Shown here piece by piece: positions 1-12,400 of a DNA stretch of 64,000 bases. Each line of letters begins with the position of its first letter. Positions within the stretch are counted from its first letter, which is position 1. This DNA is from Roridomyces roridus (lineage: Eukaryota; Basidiomycota; Agaricomycetes; Agaricales; Mycenaceae): positions 124,001-188,000 of the forward strand of contig JARKIF010000046.1 in NCBI GenBank assembly GCA_029378245.1. Direction: 5' to 3'. Below the pieces are notes generated by a model. It was not told where the DNA came from and did not search any database. It worked only from the letters and a program-made list of their open reading frames with translations. Position numbers and translations under genes: made by a program.

Positions 1-66
1 AACGTTTGACACGGACCCAATCTTTCGGCAGCGCGTTCCAGAGCTGTTCAACAAAGATAAATCAGG
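1..66 (+). CDS. possible 3' part of an exon of a gene to the left
   Basis: Read from base 2, the first 66 bases are open (TFDTDPIFRQ...LFNKDKSG) and run into a good donor, GTAAGT, at 67-72. This is what the end of an internal exon looks like in this genome. No following exon could be placed with confidence, and the family is not recognised. Confidence 0.25.
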
Positions 67-72
67 GTAAGT

Positions 73-3000
73 AGTAATCAAATCCGCTCTTTCTTCCATT
101 GATACGGTTCACATTCTCATATACATTCCGCCTGGGCTCACATTACTCAACGAGATCCCTCAGAGTTCACCTGGCAAAGACTGTGTCCTCCTGCACCCTC
201 TCGGTGTTCCCTCCAACCCTGACCAGAAGATACACGTCCTCCGTGTTGTTGCCACCCACTGTGGGAAGTAGAAGAACTCGAGTGTAGTTCCTCGAAAGCA
301 CTTGGATGTAGTTCCCGGGGTAATAGCATGGAGTGCCTTGAGACACTTGATCTGAGTTCCCCTGTGCGAAAAACCAGCTGCATGTGAGTGCCTCCTTCAC
401 TATACATCTGAGTACCCCGAGGAACTCAGTCCGAGTTCTTCAAGGAACTCAAATGGAGTACCGGGGACTTCATCTGAGTGCTTGGGGACTACATCTCAGT
501 TCTTTTGGGCACTCAGTACTATTACTCAGGTACTCATATTAATGCTGCAATAGAACACCAAAATCATATATTGATACTAAACTAAACGAGGAATACTTCA
601 AGACGAGAACGCGGCACATTCACATTCAGAGCATCTGGGCCAGGTGAGTACAAAATCAGCTGCTGCGGATGAATCGTCACCTCGGCCGATGTTGAAGTTG
701 CCCCGGGTGGAAGTTTGGGTCGAAGAGGATGGGCTGTCGGTGGAAAAGCGGAGCGCGGGATGTTGACTCCGTCGTTGGCGAAGGAGAAGACATAAGAACC
801 TGCAGTTTTGAAGTCAGTGAAACAGTATTTGTATGAAGGAGGCGACCAACTTCATGCGCGAACCCGGTGAGATTTTGTGCTACGGAAACGTTGGATGAGG
901 TGGATAGGAGGGAAAGAGAGAAGAGGGACACACCGTTCAACCCGTTCCCCGCGACCGACTCGAGTGTAGGGGATGCCGTGGGTCTCTCTTCGAGTTAATA
1001 GAGGTTAATAACTTTTCAAGAGAATAACGAACCTGTACGGTTCGACTGCGTCGCGAGGTTTGGTGGGGAGCGGAGCGAGAGAAAACAGGACGAAAATCAG
1101 GAGCTGGCAATGTATGATGCTTTCAGGCGTACGCTACGACAATGATGAGTATGAATTATGTGGGAACAACGAGGGAGGACATAGATTGGCACAAACGTCT
1201 AAGTTCCGCAGAGAGAAAGCCAAGGCTCATAAAATCTGAGCGTTGCACCGAGAAGGGCAGTAAGCGAGGAGAAAACAAAGGGATAGGGTGGCAACGCACG
1301 TGAGCTCCAACACAGCTCGCCGCAGCCGGATCCAGACCGGCACGCGCTCGTGTACAAACGCGGGTGCAAGTGCGGCGGCTGTTACGCATATTGACGAAAG
1401 TTTGGTGGGATAGGCGGAATCCTTAGAGCGTCGGCCGCTGTACACACGTTGAGATGGTATCGGGGACGCGGCAGCGAGCTGGGCGTCCAGAGGAGTAACG
1501 GGTGGGCTGCAGTGGATCGTTTGGTGAAGGAGATGGAAGATTGGAGCCATCGCGCAGGCACGCACGGCTGATCTTGTCATTTCGGCTCGGGGACTTGCAA
1601 ACCATCATCGTCAAAGCGCAAGGGGGCCGTGGGGGCGAGAATTGGGTACTTTATAGTCGATTGGTTGAGTTACTACGAGAATTGGAGCGAGGGAGAGGCA
1701 CGTACGTTGTTTGTGCGTCACGATACGGGCAGTCGACGTAAACAAACACGCAGAGCAGCGTGCAGTCCGGGGGAAGAGGGTGAGGTACTGGAATGTCGTT
1801 TGGTGGAGTCCATACGAGATCTGGAGCGAAGAAAAGCGGGCATGGCATCGATCTTGCATGACGGCGCGCGCGACGTGCCAATCGTCAAAACGGGGGAGCG
1901 AGGAGCGTCGTGCATGACGGCGCGAGCTGGAGAACATTGCAGGCTGTCAATGGGGTCGTAAGATGCAGAGTCTGTACCAACAAAAAAGGTCCACGGACCT
2001 GCTCTGCAGAGGCGCCCCCAAAAAGATGAATGGCCATCACACCGAGCCCCAGATTGAAGCGACACACTAGGCAGAGTATATGGAGGATACTGGGACGTCG
2101 TCCGCACGACAGTGCTTGAAGGCTGGGACACAGGAAGAGAGCGCAGGCGTTGACGCTCGAGGTCTTGGCAGAAGAGTCCGGACTCCGCAACGTGCAATTT
2201 TCCGTGGATAGCTGGGTTCCTATGTGGTGTGTGGAGTCGCGAGTGACGCTGGAGGCGGCAGGAATGTGGCTATCCGGCTGGTTAGCTGTGAATGGGGAGG
2301 AGAGCAAGTAGCACGCACCTGCACTCGCGATGTCTCCAGCATCGCTAACGCCGCCAACGGCATCAAGACCGTTCAAAACCAGTGAAGCAGGAGATAGAGA
2401 TAGTGGATGGGATGGCCTGAATACGTGTATGAGACGGGCATAGGCAAGGATACTCGACATTCCTGTCACTCTCGATGAGCTCCGAACGGGGTCCATACTG
2501 GCCCAATCTGGGGCGGGGCTGGGTTCAATGAAGCGTGGGGCGTCTTATGGCACCAATATCGATCGCCAGAGCAAACGGCAGGGCCATCGGGATGGGCGAT
2601 GGTGCGCGATGAGCAGGATGGTGAAGGTGATGGTGAGATCAAAGTCTGTCGACGCCATCACGTGGACACATCACGCGCGTATTCGTGCCTCTATTCCACT
2701 CGGTCGAGTGAGGTACGCGCGTATGTATCTCAAAGCACGCAGGGGAGCCGTCCCGAGAACTTGAAGCGCCGCCATCCCGAGACAAGACGATAAGTACATG
2801 TACATAGTCGACGACCCACGCGAGTACGACTAGTCAGCGCACACTGGCTCTTCAGGGAGAATTTCAGACATTGACGCGCCGCGACGCCGATTGCCCACCC
2901 CGGGGAGATCATCATAGATGAGGGCGCCGAGCAAGAGACGGAGATATGTCCAGATGAATCAAATGAGTTCAAGATGTAGAATGGCTCTCGCACTACTCAC

Positions 3001-3600
3001 CGTACAAGTATCAAGCAGGTATTCCAGTGCGTAGTAAGAGAGCTTCCCCCATTCTACATATGAATACCTGACCTTGAATCTTGAACAGATTCGGAGTCAA
3101 AAAATCGTCGGGAGCTCCAAATCAAGTTCAAGTTAACGTTCAAGTTTGAGTGCAGGACCGAGAAGAGATACCAACAATTAAACAACGATGTCGACTCTCG
3201 CATCAATAGATTCACTGCCAATCACAACCAGCTGAAATGCCGAGACCCATATATTTACTTGCCGGGTAACCGAGTTCTCCGGGTCAAGATCCCGGTGACA
3301 GTCTTTCCAATGAGCTTCGTTCTAGGAACTTGATTTGTCCTTCACATTGCCCACCAACCCACTTTGACCCGCAGGCTCCTCAAAACTTGAGTTATTACAA
3401 CTGAGTACCATGAAGGAACGAATCGGCCATAGTTCCTCGAAAAATAGTTCCTGCTGGGCACTCACCTGTAGTTCCTCGAACCTGCTCATTTGTGAGCTCC
3501 CGGGAGGGTACTTGGATGTAGTGCCCCCAAAAGCACTCAGAATCTAAGCACTACATCTGAGTTCCTAAATCTCATAAATAGTGCCTTGGCACTCAGACCA
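73..3600. repeat. repeat-rich stretch without a convincing gene
   Basis: No ORF here shows conserved exon structure. About 250-540 and 3380-3620 are full of short degenerate words of the type GTAGTTCC, GAGTTCCTCGAA and TGAGTGC, on both strands. The 14-mer CACTGTGGGAAGTA (257-270) recurs inverted at 3609-3622, so the two repeat tracts may be arms of one old element. Around 1640-1900 a diverged unit occurs twice about 150 bp apart (CTACGAGAATTGGAGCGA and ATACGAGATCTGGAGCGA). Read as remnants of satellites and transposons. Confidence 0.45.
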
Positions 3601-3619
3601 AGTACCTTTACTTCCCACA

Positions 3620-3945
3620 GTGCACCCTCCCCGCGCATGCAGACCTTGCGAGCACTATCCCCGCTCTGAGGGGTGATGACCTCTTTGCGACTCTGGATAC
3701 CGCTCATTTGCAGAGCGTTATGGAGGGTATACCTGCTTCGGACGTTTTCTCTCGGATTGTGAGCTCCGTGATGGCTGGCCGGCGCAAAGACCAAGGCCAG
3801 GTTGCTGTTGTTCAACTTCGGAAGAGGAAGCTTTCGGACGGTGAACTTGTCCCCGGCAGAGAAACGTGCCAAATACGACGCTGAGGAGAAAGAAATTTCC
3901 GCTCCTGTGACGAATCAGGCTGAATCTGAAGATGGGGTTTGAACG
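3620..3945 (+). pseudogene. coding-like remnant of unknown family
   Basis: On the + strand, 3626-3850 reads without stops as a protein-like stretch (...ALRGDDLFATLDTAHLQS..., ...FSRIVSSVMAGRR...), then shifts frame into a charged tail (EKRAKYDAEEKEISAPV) ending in a stop near 3943. No start codon is in a sensible place. Residue composition looks coding, but the family is not recognised. It lies about 220 bp upstream of the amidohydrolase gene and may be a gene relic. Confidence 0.25.
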
Positions 3946-4165
3946 GCGGGCTAGTTTTCATTGTTGTAATTCCCAGGATGAATATACTATGCCCACCAAG
4001 TTGTGGTTGATTGGGCAGACTGCCGGCGAGGTGTCGGCCCGAGATTGATCCATGATGACCAATCAACTGATCACAGATCTCAACACTGCCGTAAGCAACG
4101 GAAGAAATCCTTCCTTGTTCCGGTTCCTCATTTGTACAGCCTCAGATGGTTTCCCAAGTCGCCCC

Positions 4166-5827
4166 ATGTCCTCTCCCTCCTCCATACTGCTCTCAAACGG
4201 AACTGTCCTCGTCCACAACCAAGACGAGCACGTCGTCCCGGTCAAAGCCGACGTGCTGGTCGTCGGTAATAGGATTGCCGAGATCGCGCCTGGCGTCGCC
4301 GCCCCTCCGGACGCGGTCGTCGTGGACTGCACAGGCAAGATCATTTCGCCGGGATTCGTCGATACGCACCATCATATGTGGCAGACGCAGCTGAAGGGGA
4401 GGCATGCAGATGATTTGCTGCTAGATTACATTCACAAAGGTGAGTCGCAATCGAATCGCAGGGCAGACTGCCTGATGCCGGCTGGATTGCTAGGAAACAT
4501 CACATACGACGTTTTCAACCCCGAAGACGTTTTTTGGGGTCAGCTCGGAGGATGCATGGAATCCCTGGACGGAGGGGTGACTATGGTGGTTGACCACGCG
4601 CATATCAACTCCAGCGCCGCTCATTGTGAGTTCTACGAGTTTGAGAGTGGATTACGAGCCTGCTTCCTCACCGAGCATAGCTGCCTCTGCACTCTCAGCG
4701 ACGGAGGCATCGGGCATCCGCTCGTATTTTTGCTACTCCCCAATTCAGAACCCACACACGGCGTCTTGGTCCCCATACCAATTTGCACCACCCGACTTAT
4801 CGGATCCCGGGCTTATCCCCGCATGGGCACTAAAGCAGCTCGCGGAGCTGGCCGCCAAGCAGCCTTTTGGCGACGGACGCGTGCGTCTCGGGGTTTCCTG
4901 GGATGCATTTTATCTGCCCAAGGAAATCGTCGTACCGTTTTTCCACAACGCGAGAAATCTGGGTGTCAAGTTATTCACGTCGCACTATGTGAAGAACGCT
5001 ATCGTCGGTTAGTCAGGTATACTTGAACCCGGTGGGTAGAGCTAACTTTGCACCTCGCAGGAGAGCACTCCGTCGTGAGCATCGCCGATTCGTACGGAGT
5101 CCTCAAACACGACATCCTCTTCTCACACGCGAGTCAAGCCACTTCAGAGGACGCAGCACTCCTCACCGCCACAAACTCCCACGTCTCATCCACACCAGAT
5201 ACCGAGCTCCAAATGGCACACGGCACACCCGTGTGCTTCCGCCCCGACCTCTACCAACTCTCTTCCCTCGGCGTCGACTGCCACTCCAACAACTCGGGCG
5301 ATATACTGACACAAATGCGTTTGGCCCTGCAGAGCGCCCGTGGGACGCGTAACGCACTGTTCGTCGCTCAGAAGAAGGTCCCCAGGGTGGTTCAGCCTAC
5401 GGTAGAGCAGGCGTTCAACCTCGGCACGATCATGGGCGCGCGCGCCGTGGGACTGGGTAACGAGATCGGCAGTATCAAGGTCGGTAAGCTGGCCGATCTG
5501 GTGGTGTTTGACGCTCGAAGTCCCAGTATGATTTGTGCGGGCGAACACGAGCCTGTTGCTGCCATCGTAATGCATGCGTCGGTGCGTGATATCGAAACAG
5601 TCATTGTCGATGGGAAGATCAGGAAGCAGGATGGAAAGTTGGTCCCTGTTGATGTGGGTGAGGGAGCGGAGAAACAGGTGTTGGAATGGGCGGGGATTGC
5701 TGAAAAATTGATCCAGAGCCGAGATCGGATTCAAGGGGTTCTTGAGGGCATGGATGACGTTGGAGCGAGAGCCGCCGTCATTCAAACGTTTGGTATTAAC
5801 TCGAACAATGTCGTTGACAGTGTGTAG
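4166..5827 (+). CDS. metal-dependent amidohydrolase (cytosine/SAH deaminase-chlorohydrolase type), 4 exons
   Basis: Exons 4166-4439, 4494-4625, 4681-5007 and 5061-5827 join in frame to 499 aa; donors are GTGAGT, GTGAGT and GTTAGT. An upstream in-frame ATG at 4052 would add 38 residues; 4166 is preferred because the next residues (SSILLSNGTVLVHN) are the usual first beta strands of this fold. The metal site DTHHHMWQTQ (HxH) follows 'GFVDTH', and a second conserved stretch LGVDCHSNNSGD carries a likely metal/catalytic Asp. The C-terminal composite-domain strand (GKLADLVVFDA...VIVDGKI) is present. Members hydrolyse C-N or C-Cl bonds of heterocycles such as nucleosides or triazines; the substrate cannot be told from sequence. 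Likely cytosolic: no signal peptide or membrane span. It appears intact. Confidence 0.85.
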
Positions 5828-6406
5828 GATCTAAGACTGGGAGTTTGCTAAATTCTGGCCGAATTAAACTTGGACACGAGTCATACCATCGAGTACTTAT
5901 TGACACAAGTTGAAGTTTCAGGTGCAAAACGGTCGTCATTATACTGGAAGAACACCGGTGAATGGTGTTTATTGACATTCCAGCTCATATTCAGAGAGTA
6001 TATCGAGAAGGCAGGTCAACTACTGTGTCAAGCCCAAAAATCTACGCACCTGGAAGTTCCCTCATATACATATTGAGCTATCGCTCACAACCGAGGCACG
6101 CTGTCTGCAGCTCCGCTGCTTTGCTTCAAGAACTATCTAATACTTGACGCGCTCACCCTGCTATTGACATTTCACCTGTGTCCGCTAACCGATCACCGAG
6201 TTCGGCGAGAGACTCGACGAACGGAAGAGTGGCCACCGTTCGACTATCCCATTTCCTCGGGTCTGAGAACGCAGAACTGTTTCGGAATTTCGCGTAAAGG
6301 AGGGAGACCTACATAGGGTCGAATGGAGAACGGACTTCATGGCATTCGTTCGAATTGATATCGACGCAGAGATTAGTGGAATACATTTGAGAGGGATGCG
6401 TGAGAA
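5828..6406. other. intergenic, nothing recognised
   Basis: This is the spacer between the convergent 3' ends of the amidohydrolase (+) and the BTB gene (-). Short ORFs here lack coding character. It holds both 3' UTRs. Confidence 0.4.
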
Positions 6407-9400
6407 TTATGAGGTGAGCGGCGCGTACAGCGCAGACCCCTCCGTGCCTAGAATGAAGATGGTAAGATGATGAGATAACACAACAAAAGGAAATATCGTA
6501 TCAAAAAATCGCTGAGCCAGAGAATCCTTGACCTCCTTCCTGACCCTTTCGAATGGATTGTCCAGCCCCATCATCTTGTACACACACGAGCTCGAAACTG
6601 ATAGTTCTGTGGGATATTTTGTGCGAAAGAGTTTCTCCGCCTTAGTAATGCGGCCGATGATGTCCGCGGGATTCAACGAATCCACATCGGAGGAGCGCGT
6701 GCAGTCGCGCCATCTTTTGTTCCAATCAGCCACGCATTTGGAATGCCCACTGCACATGAGATTCGACGGGAGTTGATCCTTGGGCCGGTGGTTTGCTAGC
6801 TGTTGCCACAGGATGGTGAGAGACCAGGTGCCCGCGAACAGACGCTGAAGGTGGATCGGTGCGAGACCACGATGCGTGAATTGTTGCGGCGGAAGTGCGG
6901 TCATGCCCCAGGAGTGAGGCCGGTGCGACAGGATGAGGTAGTAGAGGTCGACTAGAAAGGCACGGTGCCCAACGAGCTCGGCAGCGTCTAGCGCATCGCG
7001 ATACTGGAGACGACTGAAGATGAACTTCAAATGTCTCTTCCAGACCTCGGGGATCAAGTCCCATAACTCCGCCGCAATCGGTGCGTCTTTCGCTAGGAGG
7101 AGTGCCGAACGGAGAAACTCTGCGGGAAACTGACCGTTAGGGCCAGGAGTCGGGTTCTGACAGAGTCGCTGAATTACAGCGACAGCCCATTCGACCAATC
7201 CGGTCATCATATACTTGTTGGCAAAGTGCCCGAGATTGGCTACCGACACGGCTGCTTTGATTGGGACCTGGTCGACCTGGGTCTCGAGCGGTCTACCTTG
7301 CCGATGAGAATAGAGATGAAGAGCGAGATGAGAGGATATGCGTACGAGGCAAGAGTATACCGCAGGAACGCGCGGAATTGCGAGGCCTTGTCACCGGGCA
7401 GAACAATGGCATTCTCGTCCGCCGTACCCTCGGCGGGTAAGTCTCCCTGCGGCAGCTTGAACATATCGGCGAGAACCTCGGATTTACGGGTGAGAAAAAC
7501 ACGGTGTGTCTTTGAATAGTCTTTTCAGAGACACCCCAAAGTAATGAAAGCGCACACACCTTGAAAAGGACCTTCTCGACTCGTATGATGCAGTCACCCT
7601 CCTCGTCGTAGTATTCAGTGTCCCTTACACAATACGAGTGAGAGCTGGGGCCAGGCGAAGAGCTCCTGGCGCGTTTGCGAGGATTCGAGGTCATGGTAGT
7701 GGACAAAGGACAAGATGATTGCCGACTAACAGTTGCAAAGTTTGGTAAGCACATCAATCGTGCTTGCTCTTGACCGTCACCGGTCCATCGAATCGCTTTT
7801 CTAGATCCAAGTATTATCCTGGTGCTCCACTTGTGAGCCTCTCCGTCGATGTATACTGGCCGTTTTGCCTGCTCGTCGGAACCAACGGCCGCCTATAGGG
7901 GATCTGCAAATTCGAGCACCACGAATGGAACTTGACTCTCGCTCCTTCTCTGGCGGCTTCCCTGAGACTGATTCCTTCCTCGCGAACCCTATTTGTGATT
8001 GAACCGCTGGTAAAAGCCTCGTCTCTCAGCCCCAGACTTTCTGCACAGATTACGATTTTTCTCCGGCTATCTCCATTCAATCGGGACTCATCTGACGATT
8101 TCAACTCAACGTTCAGCGCTTCGAGCACCTTCAAGTCAGGTCCAGCCTTCGAATCACTCCAGACGAATGTGAGGTCTGACCGTGACCCACTCGGGGAGGG
8201 CTCACAGCAGCGTGCGGCACACGCACGCGAGGGAACCTGGAGCGGTGTGCAAGATCCACCAGCTTCTCGACGCGCTCACCGTCTTTAACGCGGGCAGACA
8301 GCTGCTGGAGACTCGGGAGAGTGCGATAACCCAGGAGACAGAAATGCGACACAGGGCCGGTGAACGACTGCAGATATGCAAGTGTAACGGGGGACAGTAG
8401 GTGTAGGATTTGCATATTTATTGATCACACGGCATGTGGCGGCTCTCACTCACTCTTGGCTACTCCCTACCCTGTAACTCGGTGCAGCCAAGTCACGCGG
8501 ACAAGTCGTATAGAAGCGCGTCGTACTCATCGTCGATGAGTAACGCAGACTGGAATCGGAACTTCAGATGAGACAATCGCCAAACACGTCACTAGTGGAC
8601 GTACATGAAGGGCCGCAATGGCACTCTTTGCTTCGGCCGGCTTCTGCACCGCCCGACTTTAGACAAGGAGCGATCAATCGGTGATTCGATGGAAACGATG
8701 CCGAGGACATACCTGCCACTGGCATAAGTTGCCTTTGCCTGAAAAGGACGGAGTGGCTCGCGCCGCTTGAAGTTGTAAATGGTGGCGGCCTTGCAACTCC
8801 TGTCCTTCGATTCTCGTACATCCTTGGTCTGCCCACCACAGACAAGAGACTTGTGCGAGATTCCCTATATCTCGGTCAGTCTCGAAAACAAACGTACTCG
8901 TCTATACTTGCCGACGGCCGATCGCGATCTTCCTTAGACGAGATCTGTGGACGTTACTACATAGTCGAGGGAGATGATGCCAAGCGAGGTAACGAAGCCC
9001 AGAAGGTGAGTCCTCGAATACAGCTAGCAGACGCTGGATATGCGGCGTTCCACGTTCCTCGTCCCCCGTTGAGATTGTGATGTCGGAGAAGATGCGCGGT
9101 TGTGCGGGATGTACCCACCCGCGGGCGACAAGTGCGCAGGCGCCCAGGTGTTGCGGTGGGTCCACATATTGAATGATGTGAGCGATGAGTTCTGATATCT
9201 GAAGGGTGTTGTCCATTGGACTGGGATTGACAGTCAGCATTGAATGGGATGGGCGTAAACTGCTTCAAGTACCGTGTGCGATGTCGTGGTCCAGAAACTC
9301 AGCGCTCGTCACAAGTCACGTCACCATTTGATCGGCGTCTTCTACAGACAGAGACATCGGCTTTTTCTCCGTATAGCGCGCACGGGCGTCGGAGGGGGGA

Positions 9401-12400
9401 GGAGGACCGGCGGGCACTTTGGACTACTTTTCACCAGACATTATAATTCCTGGCGCAGCTGCATTTTGAAATACAAAACCAACCAAGCCCGTGGACGAGA
9501 GATGCGGGAACGAAACGAACGTGGAGAACAGACCAAGCGGAGGAAACGATGGTGGCGGAAGGCAAGAAACATTGATTGCCGAGTTCCGTGATGTATTTAG
9601 CATTTGATCGGGCCAAACAATTCACGCTCTTTCTTTCTGACCACCATCATCTTGTCTGATATCATGTGAATTTCTTTCAAGAGTGTCTGGTGCCGACGTC
9701 TGGAGCTCGGAGTATGGAACATGGCTCCTGAGCACCGCGACTGAAGTCTGTTGACCAATGAACCTCACCGTTGACGGATGCGCAGTTGGGTACTCGCGAT
9801 CTCTCCCGTTCCAGTTCCCGGTGTTCCAACAGCATCTCTGCTTTGAAATACTTGAAGTACTTCACTTCAACTTCATATGAGCTTCTGCGGTATATGATCT
9901 GCATGTGAAAAAAATGATAGCGAGACTCTATCATGGGTGAAGGCTCGACTCGAACGGCCTCTCGCCCAGCGATGGGTCTCGGGGACCAGGGTCAAGGCGG
10001 AGGAATTGGGGTTCAAGACAAGTTGAAGAAGCGGAGTTGATTCAAGTCCTGTATATATTCAAACATCCGGTATGAGCAACTGTATGATTATTGGCCGGCA
10101 CTACCGAGAAAGAACACAAGCAGATAATGACTTCACTATTGGTATTGCATGTAATGTTCAAGGCCGGCGCCTAGAGAAAAGGTCAGCTGGTGTTTTGAGT
10201 TGGAAAATCTACGCACCTGAAAGATCCGTCATGGACAACAGATCACGACTCTCCAGTGCGGGTAATGCAGACCGAATCGAGGCAGCCCACACGGCAAAAT
10301 CCGTTTCACGGAAGGGAAGGGTGTTTATGTCCACCCTCTTCAAGAAACGAAGGCGATCCAAGGCCAATTCAATTGCTCGGTTGAGCGGCGTGGCGTCGTG
10401 TGGGAAGGGGGCGGGGACGCTGTCGAATGTGATCATTTCGAGTCGGGAATCGACAGGAACGGCTACAAATGTGGAGAGCATCGTCGGAAACAGGGATGCT
10501 GCGATGGTGTGAAGTGTGCGGAGAGTTGGTGATATACAGGAGTTCAGATTTATCGCTGTTGAGGGGCAAGAAATTAGCTGTATACATCGAGGTAACCAAG
10601 GCAAAGCTTACTTTTGTCTTTCAAGACTGTTGGATGCTCGAGACATCGGAACACGTTTGCCTCGACCATCTTGTCCAAGTTGTCTTGCCACGCGTGCTCC
10701 TTCGCAGCAATCGTGAGCGAGGTCAAGTGGGACAAGTCGATACGGGGATTGAGGAAGCGAGAGATGATCTCCTCTTGGGAGTAGAAATCACAGATGAGGA
10801 GGGTTCTGAGTCGAGGCTTCCAAGGCTGTTCCTCTGGCCAGGAGTTTCGTTCTGCCCATGCGGGGTCGAAAAAGATGCGCGAAATCGGCAGCGACTTGAG
10901 GGAGACGCTGTCGCTGAACAGAGATAGCAATTCTCTGGGCGATCGTACCACGAGCCCCCGCAGATGAACAGACTCCAGCGTGTACGACGAAAAGACTGCC
11001 GTTAATGCGGACTTGAGAGGTGGAGCTAATCGGCCCCAATGCATGCAGAATGCGCCTTCACCATTCCACTCGGAGTTTGCAACATCTTCGACGAGGGATA
11101 TTCCTGTCAGATGGAGAAGCGGGAGTAGGAGGGGGAGCGCTGGATCAGACATGACCCAGGGAGCAGGACGCTCCACGCTGTAGTCTCCATGCCGCTCGTC
11201 CCACTCCCACGGAGTTTCCGAGCCCACCAGCACAATCCGCAATTCGCGAACCAGGCTCGCGAGATGTGGAGACGCAGTTAGAGTGTGGTAGAATTGTTGG
11301 GAAGGGCTGCTGTCATTGTCGGAATTCACAGACTCAGGCCGGATCTCAATTTTGCGAAAGAGATGGCTTTGCGAGGGACTGACGAACGTCCGAGCAGTCA
11401 AGGCGCAGGATTGGAGGCTAGAGACATCTGCATCGAGGTGGTCGACGATGAGGTCGATGAGTTCTTGCGGGACGTGCATGGTGGTATTAACAAGGCAAGG
11501 CGGATTATCAGGAACGTGCCACGGATGACGTGTGCATCTTTGATGGCATCACTAAACGATCTCTTTCTCTTCATCGACCACCATCATGTCGAATCGCAGC
11601 AGCAAACTAGCCTACCGGCTAACCCCAAAGATTACGCGCCTGATTTACAACAACGACCCTCGTGTCGATGACTAAATCCAAGAAATCCAAAGCAGCCTCA
11701 GCATCGCACGCTCACTCAAATATGGAAAGCCAGAGCACCACGCTCGTTTGATCGCCGTCGGCTACCCAATCAGGCAGTCGGACCCAGGATACCTCGATCG
11801 ACGTATCACTAGCTTGATGTCTCATCACACCCCGCTTGTCGTTTAGTTGTCATTCGCCTGTTGGACGAATAAAATCGAAGCTCGGGCGCTCGAAATACCA
11901 AGCAATCGCGAATTCGAACCGCGTTGAGCGACGAACAAGCTCATGAAACGGAACCTCTGGGTGATATTATTTACATTTATAGAATGCATACATATATACC
12001 TGTCTGAATGATGCCGAGCGCTGTTGCAGGCAGGATGGTCAAGTCTGAAACAAACGGGCCAACTCGAGGAGTAGGTATGCTGGAATTCAAGTCCACCGTG
12101 CAGCACAATTTAGCACCTCCACGAGGGACTCGATGCTCAGCGCGCCGGGATGTACCAAGGCCAGGACTGCGTTTGAACAGGTACATGGGTACAGCAGACG
12201 GACAGAGTGAACAAAAAAGTATTATTCAGGGCTCTATACTGATTCAAGGTCAGTAGATAGCTGGAATCACCGTGAACCAACTCACAAATCCAACAAGAGG
12301 GCGAGGGATTAAGTACAATTAGCGAATAACGAGGGAAGAGCTGGGTGGATGAGGCCAAGCAGAGCGACGCAGCTTCAAGTGACACCTGGCTTCCACGAAC